From contig JACJXF010000011.1 of NCBI GenBank assembly GCA_020636775.1, positions 10,189-74,188 on the forward strand: a DNA stretch of 64,000 bases, written 5' to 3'. The notes beneath the pieces are model-generated. The model was not told the DNA's origin. It ran no database searches and was given only the letters and a program-made list of their open reading frames with translations. This document shows, in pieces, positions 36,109 through 44,651 of the stretch; position 1 is the stretch's first letter; every line of letters starts with the position of its first letter. A program made the translations under genes and the position numbers. Origin of the DNA: Bacteroidales bacterium (GTDB lineage: Bacteria; Bacteroidota; Bacteroidia; Bacteroidales; GCA-2748055).

Positions 36109-36161
36109 TTGTAAAAGGTTTAATTTTTCTTAAAGTTTGATTATTGTCCAAAAATGAGGGG

Positions 36162-36169
36162 CAAATATA
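36162..36169 (-). promoter_or_regulatory. -7 box TATATTTG for secDF
   Basis: Read on the minus strand, TATATTTG matches TAnnTTTG and lies 54 bp before the secDF ATG. No clear -33 TTTG is visible. Confidence 0.45.
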
Positions 36170-36239
36170 ATACTATTTTTTTAGAATTCATACCGCAGAA
36201 GTACTGTTAAACAATCAGGAAAATTGAGGAAATTGAGCC

Positions 36240-36686
36240 TTAGACTAAAGATTGTGAATTAATTATCAGTAAAGATCTTTCGTAATCAATAAGCGCATTA
36301 ACATCCATCAGAAAATCACTGCCCAGGAGGCCGTGAATTTCTATGCCCGTAACCTTTCTGTAAAGCCTGTTTATTGCATCAAGGTCGATCAGCACAAAAA
36401 GAAAATTTTCAAACCTGCTTTTCCCGAGTTGAAAGCTTCGGGCTCTTGCAAATTCGCTTTCGATTTCACCGGCCATAATCCCGGCTGAGCTTACTTTATC
36501 CGTATCATCTGATTTCACAGACTCAAGACTAAAATGTTTAAGGGAACTGTCAAATACGGTCCTGGAGGCACCGGTATCAATTATAAGATTTACCGGCAAG
36601 TCGTTTACGTGTCCTTCCACCAGCAGGTGAATACTCTTCCTGTCGAGTTCAATAATTTTTACAGGAATTTTAATTTTCCCGGTCAT
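36240..36686 (-). CDS. Retropepsin-like aspartic protease (clan AA)
   Basis: 148 aa from the ATG at 36686; the frame extends four codons to a TTG. One catalytic motif, IIDTGASRTVFD (about 34-45), is present, as in single-domain retroviral-type proteases that work as dimers. A second conserved part, GLLGSDFLMD (around 120), matches the hydrophobic-glycine motif of the flap side. There is no signal peptide. The substrate is unknown. The gene lies after the mdh terminator and is probably transcribed alone. Confidence 0.87.
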   Translation of the reverse strand: MTGKIKIPVKIIELDRKSIHLLVEGHVNDLPVNLIIDTGASRTVFDSSLKHFSLESVKSDDTDKVSSAGIMAGEIESEFARARSFQLGKSRFENFLFVLIDLDAINRLYRKVTGIEIHGLLGSDFLMDVNALIDYERSLLIINSQSLV

Positions 36687-36740
36687 GGTTTTTATCAAAA
36701 GACCATCATTTCAGAATAAAAATAAGAAAGAAGAAGGTGT

Positions 36741-36775
36741 AAAAAAAACGCTGCAGTAAAATACTTTCTGCAGCG
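36741..36775 (-). terminator. Terminator of mdh
   Basis: Read on the minus strand, CGCTGCAG and CTGCAGCG are perfect 8-bp arms around an 11-base loop, followed by eight Ts. It lies 31 bp past the mdh stop codon. Confidence 0.9.
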
Positions 36776-36805
36776 CTTATAATTATATCAACAGGAGCTG
36801 TACGA

Positions 36806-37744
36806 TCAGAATAATTTCATATCATCCAGTGCCTGCATGGTCTCTTTAACTGATTCAGCGGAAGTATTCAGAAGGGCCTTTTCTCCCTGATCCAGCTTAA
36901 GTTCAATGATTTCTTCAACTCCGTTTCTTCCCAACCTGACAGGTACTCCCAGGTAAATATTTTTTAATCCATATTCACCATTGAGATAGGCACAAACAGG
37001 GAATACTCTTTTCTGATCATCAACAATAGCTTCTGCCATCTGGGCGGCAGCTGCTCCCGGAGCATACCATGCTGAAGTCCCCATAAGATTAACCAGTTCA
37101 CCTCCACCCTTACGCGTACGATCTACAATCTTCTCAATAACATCGGAAGGCAACAGTTCAGTTACAGGAATACCGCTAACCGAAGTATATCTGGGCAGGG
37201 GAACCATTGTGTCACCATGGCCGCCGAGCAGCATCGCCTGTATGTCTTTAGGGGATACATTCAGGGCTTCCGCCAAAAATGCTTTATAACGGGCTGTATC
37301 AAGGGTTCCGGCCATACCAAAGACTCTCTGACTGGGAATCTTAGCTGCCATATAAGCTGCATATGACATTACATCCAGTGGGTTGGAAACTACAATGATT
37401 ATCGCGTCAGGACTGTATTTAATGACCTTTTCAGTTACTTCTTTCACGATGCCTGCGTTGGTTTTTATTAAATCATCGCGTGACATACCCGGTTTGCGGG
37501 GCAAACCTGAGGTAATAACAACAATTCCCGAACCTTTGGTTTTGGAATAATCATTTGTTGAACCGATAACCCGTGAATTAAAGTTGTTGATAGATGAGGA
37601 TTGCCAGATATCCAGGGCTTTCCCTTCAGCAATTCCTTCCTTAATATCCACTAAAACGACCTCTTTTGCCAGATCCTTGTGTGCAACAACATTTGCGCAG
37701 GTTGCCCCAACATTTCCTGCTCCTATGACTGTAATCTTATCCAT
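36806..37744 (-). CDS. mdh: Malate dehydrogenase (LDH-like type)
   Basis: 312 aa. NAD site GAGNVGAT (8-15), substrate-binding arginines in GLPRKPGMSRDDL (about 79-91), VVSNPLDVM (about 117-125) and the catalytic His in LGGHGDTMVP (about 173-182) are intact. The Arg at the specificity loop (PRKPGMSR) marks malate rather than lactate use. It catalyses malate to oxaloacetate with NAD in the TCA cycle or its reductive branch. The gene is monocistronic, with its own promoter and a strong terminator. Confidence 0.97.
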   Translation of the reverse strand: MDKITVIGAGNVGATCANVVAHKDLAKEVVLVDIKEGIAEGKALDIWQSSSINNFNSRVIGSTNDYSKTKGSGIVVITSGLPRKPGMSRDDLIKTNAGIVKEVTEKVIKYSPDAIIIVVSNPLDVMSYAAYMAAKIPSQRVFGMAGTLDTARYKAFLAEALNVSPKDIQAMLLGGHGDTMVPLPRYTSVSGIPVTELLPSDVIEKIVDRTRKGGGELVNLMGTSAWYAPGAAAAQMAEAIVDDQKRVFPVCAYLNGEYGLKNIYLGVPVRLGRNGVEEIIELKLDQGEKALLNTSAESVKETMQALDDMKLF

Positions 37745-37776
37745 AATCTTTGGTTTAGTTTAAAATGGTACAGTGA

Positions 37777-37784
37777 CAAATTTA
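37777..37784 (-). promoter_or_regulatory. -7 box TAAATTTG for mdh
   Basis: Read on the minus strand, TAAATTTG matches TAnnTTTG and lies 33 bp before the mdh ATG. Confidence 0.5.
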
Positions 37785-37909
37785 AAAAAAATATTAAACT
37801 ATATACATTATCACATATATTCCCACAACAGGTTTTGGATGGAAAATTAATTCTGAAACTACCCTATCCTGTTAATTTCTTTTTATCTTTAATCCTTAGA
37901 CATTTTTAG

Positions 37910-38704
37910 ATGAAAAAATTCTTCTTTCCGCTGATTTTATTGCTGCTTTTCGCTTCTTCATGTAAACCATCTGCTGAAAAAACGATAAAAGACGGAGTTG
38001 CCCGTGAATATTATTCCGATGGAATGATAAAATCCGAAACACAGGTTAAAGACACTCTTGCACATGGCTTAATGAAAAATTACGACAGGGATGGAAATCT
38101 CTCAAGCGTATATACCTTTAATATGGGAAAGCTCAATGGTCCTGCCGTCAGCTATTACACGAACGGGAAGATTGAAATGAAAATGTATTATAAAGATGGG
38201 AGGAGAGAGGGTACCACTCAGCTATTCTATCGTACAGGCGAGCTTTACAGGGAGACCCCATTTAAGGCCGGGAAGATTGATGGTTTGCGAAAATCTTATT
38301 ATAAGAACGGAACTATTATGGCTGAAGCCCCATACAAAAACAGTATGCCCGGTGTTGGTCTGAAAGAGTACACGAGCAAAGGGGAGTTAATCAGCGATGA
38401 TACCCGGATAGTTGTCAGGGAAGAAAACAGGTTGTTTGGGGAAAACAAATACATACTGCATATAACTTTGGATCACCCTAAAAAAGGGGTGAATTATTAT
38501 CTGGGCGATCTGGTGGAAGGAAAATATCTGTCCCCTTTCCAGTGGCAGATTCCGGAAGTCGACAATGTCGGGAATTACATTGTAAAGCTTGAAAGAGGAA
38601 GTTTTAGAATGGAAACGCTTATTATCAGCGCTACCTATAAAACGCCAAAATCAAATTACAATGTCATCAGCCGTAAGTATAATCTGGCGGTTGATAATAA
38701 ATAA
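37910..38704 (+). CDS. Lipoprotein with MORN/YwqK-type repeats
   Basis: 264 aa. The signal ends in FASSC (Cys18), so it is lipid-anchored. Residues 25-165 contain about five repeats of the form YYxDGxIKxExxYKDGxxxG, as in MORN-variant or YwqK proteins. The C-terminal 95 residues are a beta-rich region (LGDLVEGKYLSPFQWQIPE) not related to the repeats. YwqK is sometimes labelled an antitoxin, but nothing here supports that. It ends 5 bp before the convergent gene at 38710. Confidence 0.85.
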   Translation: MKKFFFPLILLLLFASSCKPSAEKTIKDGVAREYYSDGMIKSETQVKDTLAHGLMKNYDRDGNLSSVYTFNMGKLNGPAVSYYTNGKIEMKMYYKDGRREGTTQLFYRTGELYRETPFKAGKIDGLRKSYYKNGTIMAEAPYKNSMPGVGLKEYTSKGELISDDTRIVVREENRLFGENKYILHITLDHPKKGVNYYLGDLVEGKYLSPFQWQIPEVDNVGNYIVKLERGSFRMETLIISATYKTPKSNYNVISRKYNLAVDNK

Positions 38705-38709
38705 TACTT

Positions 38710-40275
38710 CTAATCCTCCAGTGCACGCAGGCGGTACATTAGCTCATAATTTTCAGGTGAAATTGCAAGTCCCCGCTCAAGATAGCTCCGCGTGGTTTTA
38801 ATCTGGTTTCTTTTAAAATAGTAAACCGCGGCTGCAGAATAGGCATCGCCCACCTCACGGTAAGGAACGCTGATTCCCTTATGGAGTCTGAAAATATTTT
38901 CAAAATTCTTTAGCATCATCTCCCCTTCCTGCGGATTGTCAAAGTCAAACTTTTCTTCGGCAAGCTGCAGATATCCTACCATCTGAAAACTGGTAAAGGT
39001 TTCATTCGACTGAAGCTGGGGAAATTCCTTTTCGATTTCATTGATATTTTTTACAATTTCCTGATTTGAAGCCGATTTAAAAGTTAATGCAAGGCAACGC
39101 AGACAAATGGTCTGCAGATCCGTGTTTTCCGGTTCAATGCTTAGAGCTTTTTTCAAATAGTCGAGAGCTTCTTTAATACGAAATGTATTCATTAACATGG
39201 CACCTTTCCGGAAGTAATATTCCTTTTTCACGGATTCCTTAAGATCACCTTTATCCATTTTTTCCATCAGGTATTGGAATAGCTGATCATACAGCAGATT
39301 ATCCGATCGTTGAAGGAATACCTTGTCGGAAAGGGAAACAAATTCAGCAATGAAATTATCTTTGGTCAGGTCTGAACCAACAAAACGGGAAGCATAAACC
39401 AGATAGGCTGCATCCTGAGGTTTTTCAAATTCGGTTTCCGCAAGGCAACGGGAGAGTAAAAACAGCATAACCATTGATACTCTTTTAGAGGGATAAAGGA
39501 AATACGCCTTTTGAATCTGGTGAAGCGCAAAATTGCAATCCTCATCTGAATAATGGTAGAAGGCATCATTCAGATACTGCAGTCCGGCCAGTTCGCGAAG
39601 GCCTATGCTGGTTTCAGGAAAGTAGTATTTATTGAAGATTTCGTCAATTGAAGACTTATTTACCTCCTCCCTGGTGATTACTTTTGCACTTAAAAGGTAA
39701 ACTACAAACTGAAGCTTGAGCTTTTGATCAAAATACCGGAATCCATAAACGGGGTCGGTAGTTTCAACTTTTATTTGTAAAGTTTTTGGATAAGCCACCG
39801 GATGAACATGATTGGCAGTCTCTTTAATCTCAAAATCGATACCCAGGTCGCGGAAAATAAATCCGTAATAGGCAGAAGCTGTCAGACAGTTAAAATTCCG
39901 GTCAGTAAAAATATCGGGAAACAGTACTGAATCTCTGTACTTGCCCAGCACATTTGAATTAATCTCAGCATAAACCCTGTTTACTTTTTTATCATCTTTC
40001 AGTCTGGAAAATTTTTTATCATTGATGGCAGAATACTCATTCTTTAAACTATTTGCAATCCGGGTAAATAAAGCATCATTTGCCTGAGGGGAGACAGCCA
40101 CAAAAAGTTCAAGATAATTTTCAGCCCCGGATGCATAATCCTTAAATGCCTGTTTCTCAAAATCCGAATTGAAATTCAGATCACTGAACCTGACAAGACT
40201 GCTGTCCTGGGCCTGCAAAACTATGCCTGACAGAAAGAAAATGCTGTAAATAATGATGTTTCGTAAAGTTGCCAT
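38710..40275 (-). CDS. Secreted transglutaminase-like/TPR protein
   Basis: 521 aa from the ATG at 40275, which starts a signal peptide (to VLQAQ, about 1-23). An earlier ATG at 40296 lies almost at the predicted transcription start. Residues 125-180 hold a transglutaminase-like core: Cys130 in FNCLTASAYYG, His156 or 158 in ANHVHPV, and Asp174 in ETTDP. The second half (about 230-521) is helical TPR-like, with a clear repeat at IKEALDYLKKALSIEPENTDL. The family is common in Bacteroidota, but no function is established; a periplasmic peptidase or scaffold role is inferred. Confidence 0.8.
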   Translation of the reverse strand: MATLRNIIIYSIFFLSGIVLQAQDSSLVRFSDLNFNSDFEKQAFKDYASGAENYLELFVAVSPQANDALFTRIANSLKNEYSAINDKKFSRLKDDKKVNRVYAEINSNVLGKYRDSVLFPDIFTDRNFNCLTASAYYGFIFRDLGIDFEIKETANHVHPVAYPKTLQIKVETTDPVYGFRYFDQKLKLQFVVYLLSAKVITREEVNKSSIDEIFNKYYFPETSIGLRELAGLQYLNDAFYHYSDEDCNFALHQIQKAYFLYPSKRVSMVMLFLLSRCLAETEFEKPQDAAYLVYASRFVGSDLTKDNFIAEFVSLSDKVFLQRSDNLLYDQLFQYLMEKMDKGDLKESVKKEYYFRKGAMLMNTFRIKEALDYLKKALSIEPENTDLQTICLRCLALTFKSASNQEIVKNINEIEKEFPQLQSNETFTSFQMVGYLQLAEEKFDFDNPQEGEMMLKNFENIFRLHKGISVPYREVGDAYSAAAVYYFKRNQIKTTRSYLERGLAISPENYELMYRLRALED

Positions 40276-40297
40276 GATAAGCAAAAACATGTTCATT

Positions 40298-40305
40298 CAA
40301 ATATA
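40298..40305 (-). promoter_or_regulatory. -7 box TATATTTG for the transglutaminase-like gene
   Basis: Read on the minus strand, TATATTTG lies 23 bp before the ATG at 40275 and directly next to the ATG at 40296, favouring the later start. Confidence 0.5.
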
Positions 40306-40366
40306 CATAATTGCAGGCATATTTGAACCAGCAGGAGTTTAAACTATCTTAAAGGGGAAGAATGAA

Positions 40367-41869
40367 TTATTTTACGAGTGCATCAAACTCTTCAGTGAGG
40401 GCTTTGTCATTTATCCAGTCGTACAGAGTAAGCGACCGCATATTAAAGAAATACGTCCAATAATTTCTGAGAGCGGAAATATAACCACGTGTAGCAACGT
40501 CTTTTTCCTGCAATGCCACGTTCAGGTCCAGCACACTAATTTTACCAATCAGGAATCGCTGTTTTGAGACCTCGTAGCGCATTCGTGCAATGGTGTCGGC
40601 TTTGGCGGCGATTACAAGCTGATCATCCTGAAGGTTAAACTGCATCACCTGCAATAGAACCTCCTGCTGAAAATCCATCTCTGCCTGTGCTACATTAGTC
40701 TTGGTAACTTCTTCAGAAGACTGGGCCATTTTATACCTTCCTCTTGCCAGTCCCCAATCCATAATTGGAATCTCTATACCCAGACGAACTCTTTCCTGCT
40801 GCTGTGGATCAACGTACAGGCCTTCAAACTTATCCCCGCGCTGGCTCAAACCGAAGCTCGCAAAAATATCAGCATTAAGGCCCTTTTCTGCCTTTGTCTG
40901 TGCAAGATTTTGTCTGGCTTCAATCAGCTGTCTTTTTCTGCTAAGAACATCCGGATTGTTTTTTTCTGCCTGCCCAAGTGCTTTCTCCAGCTGAACTTCG
41001 ATGGCAGGAATATCCAGGGGAATAATCAATTCAATATCTTCATCCTGGCTGAAACCAAGAAATGAGTTAAGCTGAAACCTGCGTATTGCCAGATCAATCT
41101 TTGCTGAGTTTAACGCTGTACCGGAATTAAGCATGGAAAGCTCCATTTGCAGCAGTTCATTTTCAGCTATGGTACCCAATTGGTATCTTCCTTGGGCAAT
41201 TTTATATAAGGTATCGGCATTCGAATAGTTTTGAAGGGAAATCTCAAGATTTTTCTGCGCAAGGGCGAGGTCAAAAAAGTATCCCACGGCTCTAAGCGAA
41301 ACCCTTTCCAGAGCGCTTATATAGTCCTTTTTAGCTTCCTCATATTTTAACGGCTCAATGAGCTTTTCAAACTTCATTTTATTATATCCGTTAACCGGTT
41401 GCCGCAATCCAATACTGATAGGGTTGGTAAGGTATGAACTTCCGCCGTTTTGATCCAGAAAGTCAATTCGCTGCAAATCAGAACTCATATAAATATTTCC
41501 TCCGGTAAAAGGTATATTCTGACTTAGCTGCAGGCTTCCCATAGCACCAAGCTGTTTCCTCTCGGCAAATATGTCGCCTTCCTCAAGTGAAATCTTTTCA
41601 ATACTGCGGTTCAGGTCGGGAAGAGTAGCAGACATTGATAAATTTGGGAGATAACCGGCTTTATAACTTCTGTATTCCCAGTAACTGGCACGAAACTGGT
41701 GACGGGAGGTTATTGCCATAGGTGACTGGTTGCGGGCCGTGGAAATAACCTCTTCAAAACTCATTACCCTGGTTTTCTTTAAGGAAACTGAATCAGTCTG
41801 GGAAAGCAGCTTTCCTGCCGGTCCCGGAATTAAAATAAATAAAACAATAAAATACAGGAGCTTATTCAT
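40367..41869 (-). CDS. TolC-family outer-membrane efflux protein
   Basis: 500 aa from the ATG at 41869, which begins a signal peptide (LLYFIVLFILIPGPAGKLLSQ). Two outer-membrane-efflux repeats of long amphipathic helices are visible (about 180-330 and 330-490), with GLRQPVNGYNKMKFEKL and RVRLGIEIPIMDWGLARGRYK typical of TolC proteins in this phylum. It forms the exit duct for the permease and adaptor upstream. The start overlaps the permease stop by 8 bp. Confidence 0.92.
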   Translation of the reverse strand: MNKLLYFIVLFILIPGPAGKLLSQTDSVSLKKTRVMSFEEVISTARNQSPMAITSRHQFRASYWEYRSYKAGYLPNLSMSATLPDLNRSIEKISLEEGDIFAERKQLGAMGSLQLSQNIPFTGGNIYMSSDLQRIDFLDQNGGSSYLTNPISIGLRQPVNGYNKMKFEKLIEPLKYEEAKKDYISALERVSLRAVGYFFDLALAQKNLEISLQNYSNADTLYKIAQGRYQLGTIAENELLQMELSMLNSGTALNSAKIDLAIRRFQLNSFLGFSQDEDIELIIPLDIPAIEVQLEKALGQAEKNNPDVLSRKRQLIEARQNLAQTKAEKGLNADIFASFGLSQRGDKFEGLYVDPQQQERVRLGIEIPIMDWGLARGRYKMAQSSEEVTKTNVAQAEMDFQQEVLLQVMQFNLQDDQLVIAAKADTIARMRYEVSKQRFLIGKISVLDLNVALQEKDVATRGYISALRNYWTYFFNMRSLTLYDWINDKALTEEFDALVK

Positions 41870-43208
41870 ATCTGAGTGATTCGATTGGATCTTTTTCTGA
41901 TGCACGTTTAGCCGGAGAATATCCGAAAACAATTCCCACTCCGGCAGATACGCAAAATGCTACCAGCACACTGAAAGGGGAAATAATAGTTAAAATATCG
42001 GCAAATTGAGTAATCAGCTTTGCCCCGATTATTCCAAGTATTACGCCAATAATTCCCCCGGTAACACTTATCAAAACAGCTTCAGCCAAAAACTGAACAA
42101 CAATATCTTTCTTTCTGGCTCCGATAGCCAGTCGGGTACCTATCTCCTTAATCCTTTCCATTACCGTGGCAAACATGATGTTCATGATTCCGATTCCTCC
42201 CACAAGTAAGGAAATGCTGGCTATTGCACCTAATACAATATTAAATACATCTTTCGTTCTTTGCTCCTGCTTTAATAGAAGCTCAGGAACAGTTATTTCA
42301 AAATCCTTCACTTCCTGGTGCCGCCTGATAAACATTCTGCTTAATACTTCAGTGGAAGGAGAAAGCTCTTTTGAATCATTTACCTGCACAATGATGCGGT
42401 CGAGCTGGTTGTAGTTTGAAGACTCATTGCTATTGCCTGAACTCACAATAAAAAATCTTCCAACATTGACCTGAGTCGATTTTATCCTTGATGAAACCAG
42501 GGCCCTGTTCTGAAATCGCAGCAGCATAGTTTTAACGGGAACATAAATATTATCATTCATAACATTTACGCCTGTATTTTCAAAACGAGTGAGTTTAATG
42601 TCATTTTTTTCAAGGACTCCGATAACTTTTAACCAGACCTGGTCGAATTTAAGATACTGACCTACAGGGTTTTCTCTGGCAAAAAACCTTGATGCTATAT
42701 TGGAACCAATCACACATACCTGGATGCCATTTTCTTCCTGATAATCATTAAAGACGAAGCCCGATGAAAGGTGTAAATTGAAAATATCAAAATAAGCATT
42801 GGATACTCCAAGCAGTTTGGCTGTTTCTCTTTTGCCATTTTGCACAACATAGGAATTAAGTGCTATTTCCGGGCTGATGCGGTGAACGGTTGTAAGCACC
42901 TCCTTTATGGCATCAACATCTGACAAGGTTAAGCCCGGGGAAAACTTTGCCTTTTTTTTATCTGATTCCCCCTGACTATCATCACCATTCCCGTCGGCCG
43001 ATTCCAGAATAGGTGTGATCATAATATTGTTAACCCCCACCATTTTGATCTGCTCGAGGATTTCCTGTTGCGCACCGTTTCCAATGGCAAGCATGCTGAT
43101 TACGGCCGCCACTCCAAAAATAATTCCGAGTCCGGTAAGAAGACTTCGTAGTTTATTTCCAAGTATGGATTCAACCGCGATTACTATATCGTGTAAATAC
43201 CTCTTCAT
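41862..43208 (-). CDS. MacB-like ABC permease without ATPase domain
   Basis: 448 aa. A helix near the N-terminus (LLTGLGIIFGVAAVISMLAIG), a periplasmic MacB core domain (about 55-315) and three C-terminal helices (FtsX domain, about 325-448) are present. There is no Walker motif, so the ATPase must come from another gene; none is in this operon. It shares one base with the adaptor gene and overlaps the TolC gene, so the three are co-translated. Such tripartite systems export drugs, peptides or lipids. Confidence 0.92.
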   Translation of the reverse strand: MKRYLHDIVIAVESILGNKLRSLLTGLGIIFGVAAVISMLAIGNGAQQEILEQIKMVGVNNIMITPILESADGNGDDSQGESDKKKAKFSPGLTLSDVDAIKEVLTTVHRISPEIALNSYVVQNGKRETAKLLGVSNAYFDIFNLHLSSGFVFNDYQEENGIQVCVIGSNIASRFFARENPVGQYLKFDQVWLKVIGVLEKNDIKLTRFENTGVNVMNDNIYVPVKTMLLRFQNRALVSSRIKSTQVNVGRFFIVSSGNSNESSNYNQLDRIIVQVNDSKELSPSTEVLSRMFIRRHQEVKDFEITVPELLLKQEQRTKDVFNIVLGAIASISLLVGGIGIMNIMFATVMERIKEIGTRLAIGARKKDIVVQFLAEAVLISVTGGIIGVILGIIGAKLITQFADILTIISPFSVLVAFCVSAGVGIVFGYSPAKRASEKDPIESLRYE

Positions 43209-44593
43209 TACTTACCCTGTCTTCTCCCCTGGGGATTAAAATTCTGCTTAGCATTGGCTGAAGGCTTTTTTTCCCTTTTTTTACTGTTATCCTTCATCTC
43301 TTCCATTTTCTTTGCCTCTTCAGCCTTACGCTCTTTGATTATCTGCATTAATTCAAGGCCTGAATAGCTGTATTTTTCCGGTTCCTCAGGAACAGAAATT
43401 AATATTTCCTCGCCTTCTGACAGGCCCTGTTCAACAATTATTGAGTTTTCATTTGACTCACCCAGAACAACCACTTTCTTATTTCCCTTACGTGTATAAA
43501 CATAGGTCAGGCTATCGTTTGAATGAACAGTCTCTAAAGGAATAAAAAGGACATCAGGAAATTCTTTGGTTACAATCTTATTGCTGGTTGTCATGGAGGG
43601 TCTGAGAATGGGGTCTCTTTCATAAATATTGATATTCACTTCAAAAACCTTGGCATCGGCATTTGGAAGCTGTTCTCCAATATTGGCAACCTCCGACACA
43701 ACACCCGTGTAGCTTTTATCAGGAAAGGCATCCACTCCGATTTTAACTTTTTGCCCGACTTTTAATTTTGAGATGTCAATCTCATTTACGTAAGTTCGGG
43801 AAGCAAGGGTTGAAAGATCGGGTAATTCGGCTACTGTAAGATCCCAGGTGTTAATTTCGGATCCAACTGTTCTTTTCTGTCCGTTCCATTCTCTGTGGTA
43901 AATAACCATACCTGAGGAAGGTGCTTTGATATCGAAGTTTTTCAGGACACTCTCCATTTCCATTTTCCTTCTTTTTTGCTTTGTAAGGTTTATGCCTACT
44001 TCGGTCATATTTGCTTTAGACTGCGCCACTTTAAGTGCATAATTATTTTCAGCCTGCTCATAGGCCCTGGTAGCCTTATCCAGATTAATGGTTGCCTGCC
44101 GAATGGTTGCTGGTGGCTCAAACTTTGACTGTTCAAGGGCAATCTCCATTTCTTCCATGTTAAACTTAAGGTTGATCAGATCATTTCTGAGCTGGCGAAG
44201 TTGAATGGTTGTGTCAAGCTGCGTTTTAAGAAATTGCGATTCATCCTTTTCTAATTCATCTGAAATATCCTTCAGGGAATTATCTGCTTCAGACCTGTCA
44301 AGAGTTGCAACCCAGTCGCCTGAATCGACAACGGTGCCTTCAGGAATAAGATTCTGTATCTTAATGGACCTGATTCTCAGGTTTTGGGAGCGAAGTTCAG
44401 AAGGTCCACGTATCTCGGTGGAATTTTGAGCTCTCAGTTCACCGGTTACAGCTACTACAACTTCAAAATTCCCTTTTTCAACCTTGGTTGTTAACTGAAC
44501 TGCTGATTCCCCGTTCGGGACAAGGGAATAAATAATAATTGCAATAATTACCGCAGCAAGAATAAGCAGGGGTATCAGGATTCTTTTTTTCAT
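43208..44593 (-). CDS. HlyD/MacA-type periplasmic adaptor
   Basis: 461 aa. It has an N-terminal membrane helix (about 5-25), a beta-barrel/lipoyl half-motif (GDWVATLDRSEAD), a long helical hairpin (about 105-215), the second lipoyl half (IKAPSSGMVIY) and a beta-barrel domain. The C-terminus ends in a charged tail of about 50 residues rich in Lys, Glu and Arg. It links the permease to the TolC-type duct. First gene of the three-gene export operon. Confidence 0.92.
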   Translation of the reverse strand: MKKRILIPLLILAAVIIAIIIYSLVPNGESAVQLTTKVEKGNFEVVVAVTGELRAQNSTEIRGPSELRSQNLRIRSIKIQNLIPEGTVVDSGDWVATLDRSEADNSLKDISDELEKDESQFLKTQLDTTIQLRQLRNDLINLKFNMEEMEIALEQSKFEPPATIRQATINLDKATRAYEQAENNYALKVAQSKANMTEVGINLTKQKRRKMEMESVLKNFDIKAPSSGMVIYHREWNGQKRTVGSEINTWDLTVAELPDLSTLASRTYVNEIDISKLKVGQKVKIGVDAFPDKSYTGVVSEVANIGEQLPNADAKVFEVNINIYERDPILRPSMTTSNKIVTKEFPDVLFIPLETVHSNDSLTYVYTRKGNKKVVVLGESNENSIIVEQGLSEGEEILISVPEEPEKYSYSGLELMQIIKERKAEEAKKMEEMKDNSKKREKKPSANAKQNFNPQGRRQGK

Positions 44594-44651
44594 TTATCTG
44601 ATCTAATGGAATTTTATAATTGGCTTAATACCTTTGGACAATATTGATTTG

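Noticed and set aside
37910..38704. YwqK-type protein as an antitoxin
   Set aside because: It is a lipoprotein with no adjacent toxin-like gene, so a toxin-antitoxin role is not supported.
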